64,000 bases of DNA from NCBI RefSeq assembly GCF_900299525.1, contig NZ_OMKA01000026.1, positions 248,001-312,000 on the forward strand. The letters run 5' to 3'. This document shows, one piece after another, positions 63,606 to 64,000 of this stretch. The DNA comes from Aquimarina sp. Aq78 (GTDB lineage Bacteria; Bacteroidota; Bacteroidia; Flavobacteriales; Flavobacteriaceae). Under the pieces are notes generated by a model, which did no database searches, was not told where the DNA came from, and saw nothing but the letters and a program-made list of their open reading frames with translations. A program made the position numbers and the translations under genes. Each line of letters begins with the position of its first letter. The first letter of the stretch is position 1.

Positions 63606-64000
63606 TTGTTATACATTAATTCAGAATTATCTCTTGGCGTTTTCGGGTCATCTTTTATCATTTTTGCAATATCATCTTTACGCATAAATACAACGCCTTT
63701 ATGCTTTTTAGCATACTGTATGAATAGATCTACTACACGAACAATTGACGGTGCTCCACCGATTCTATCGTGTAAACTCACAGACATCATTCTTCTTTTA
63801 CTTCCCGCTTCATCATATAATTGATCAAACTCCATTTTTAATTGATTTAAAAACTGATCAGGAGACCAATTTTTGCCTTCAATATTTACGATATCATTAT
63901 TACGAAGCGTATACGGCATGACTACAAAATCCTCTCCCCTAACCTCTGTGATAAATGGTTGGTCATGACTTAAGTCATCTATATGATATAAGAAATCAAG
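63602..64000 (-). CDS. Polysaccharide deacetylase family protein, 3' part (partial)
   Basis: The frame is open from the window edge to a TGA at 63602-63604, giving the C-terminal 132 residues. 'FLYHIDDLSHDQPFI', 'DFVVMPYTLRNND' and 'RRMMSVSLHDRIGGAP' match the late strands of the NodB-like/PuuE-type deacetylases, in which the last His lies in the 'SLHxRxxG' motif. The catalytic Asp-His metal site would be upstream, outside the window. The substrate (an amide such as allantoin, or an acetylated sugar) cannot be told. Confidence 0.75.
   Translation of the reverse strand, partial: LDFLYHIDDLSHDQPFITEVRGEDFVVMPYTLRNNDIVNIEGKNWSPDQFLNQLKMEFDQLYDEAGSKRRMMSVSLHDRIGGAPSIVRVVDLFIQYAKKHKGVVFMRKDDIAKMIKDDPKTPRDNSELMYNK

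Noticed and set aside
1-64000. tRNA, rRNA, IS element, integrase or phage genes
   Set aside because: No cloverleaf or TTCGA-arm pattern, rRNA core, transposase or integrase motif was found in any intergenic stretch or frame I read.

Overview
The window is chromosomal DNA from a marine-type member of the Bacteroidota, family Flavobacteriaceae. It could be Aquimarina or a close relative, but that is an impression and not shown. The evidence is the strong AT bias, promoters with the TAnnTTTG -7 box peculiar to Bacteroidota, SusC/SusD proteins, a type IX secretion sorting domain, an IPExxxVDY protein, many lipoproteins with acidic residues after the lipobox Cys, and a CzcA transporter fused to its outer-membrane factor. 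I saw no phage, IS element, CRISPR array, rRNA or tRNA.

Layout. 1-4.7 kb: mixed housekeeping genes (end of a BrnQ-like carrier, di-haem peroxidase lipoprotein, VOC protein, a dead AraC fragment, lipocalin-like lipoprotein, Xaa-Pro aminopeptidase). 4.8-12.4 kb: a secreted BNR/VPS10-type propeller protein facing a SusC/SusD pair. 12.9-26.0 kb: the accessory heart of the window. Two paralogous membrane-anchored GAF-AraC regulators and a TPR-AraC regulator sit among lipoproteins (two unknown paralogues, a seven-bladed propeller, a six-bladed Kelch protein, a collagen-like protein), a RiPP precursor and two exported proteins. Four of the five lipoprotein genes share an almost identical 33-bp dyad placed exactly 21 bp upstream of a -7 box. 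I read this as a local surface-lipoprotein regulon driven by the GAF-AraC regulators; it is the most novel signal here.

26.1-49.9 kb: mostly core genes. These are a PAS histidine kinase with a receiver protein, acpP-fabF-rnc-IPExxxVDY-pyk on the minus strand, purN and an RNase H on the plus strand, an astacin-like metalloprotease, a PfkB kinase with a PurF-type amidotransferase, a DUF1028 protein with a T9SS tag, superoxide dismutase, and addA-ompA-addB followed by an alpha/beta hydrolase.

49.9-61.7 kb: metal handling. A small His/Cys-rich exported protein, a TonB-dependent receptor and a lipoprotein form one unit. A second unit holds another His/Cys-rich protein, a CzcA-outer-membrane-factor fusion, CzcB, a Fur-family regulator, a DUF3703 protein and a CDF transporter. 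Two similar TGCA-type palindromes overlap the promoters of this second unit and are good candidates for the operators of its own Fur-family protein. Between the two units lie two copies of a structured, terminator-ended element that looks like a small-RNA family; a third, looser relative lies in the leader of the lipoprotein gene at 14803. 61.7-64 kb: a minus-strand operon of cupin, Old Yellow Enzyme, DoxX-like and polysaccharide-deacetylase genes, the last cut by the window edge.
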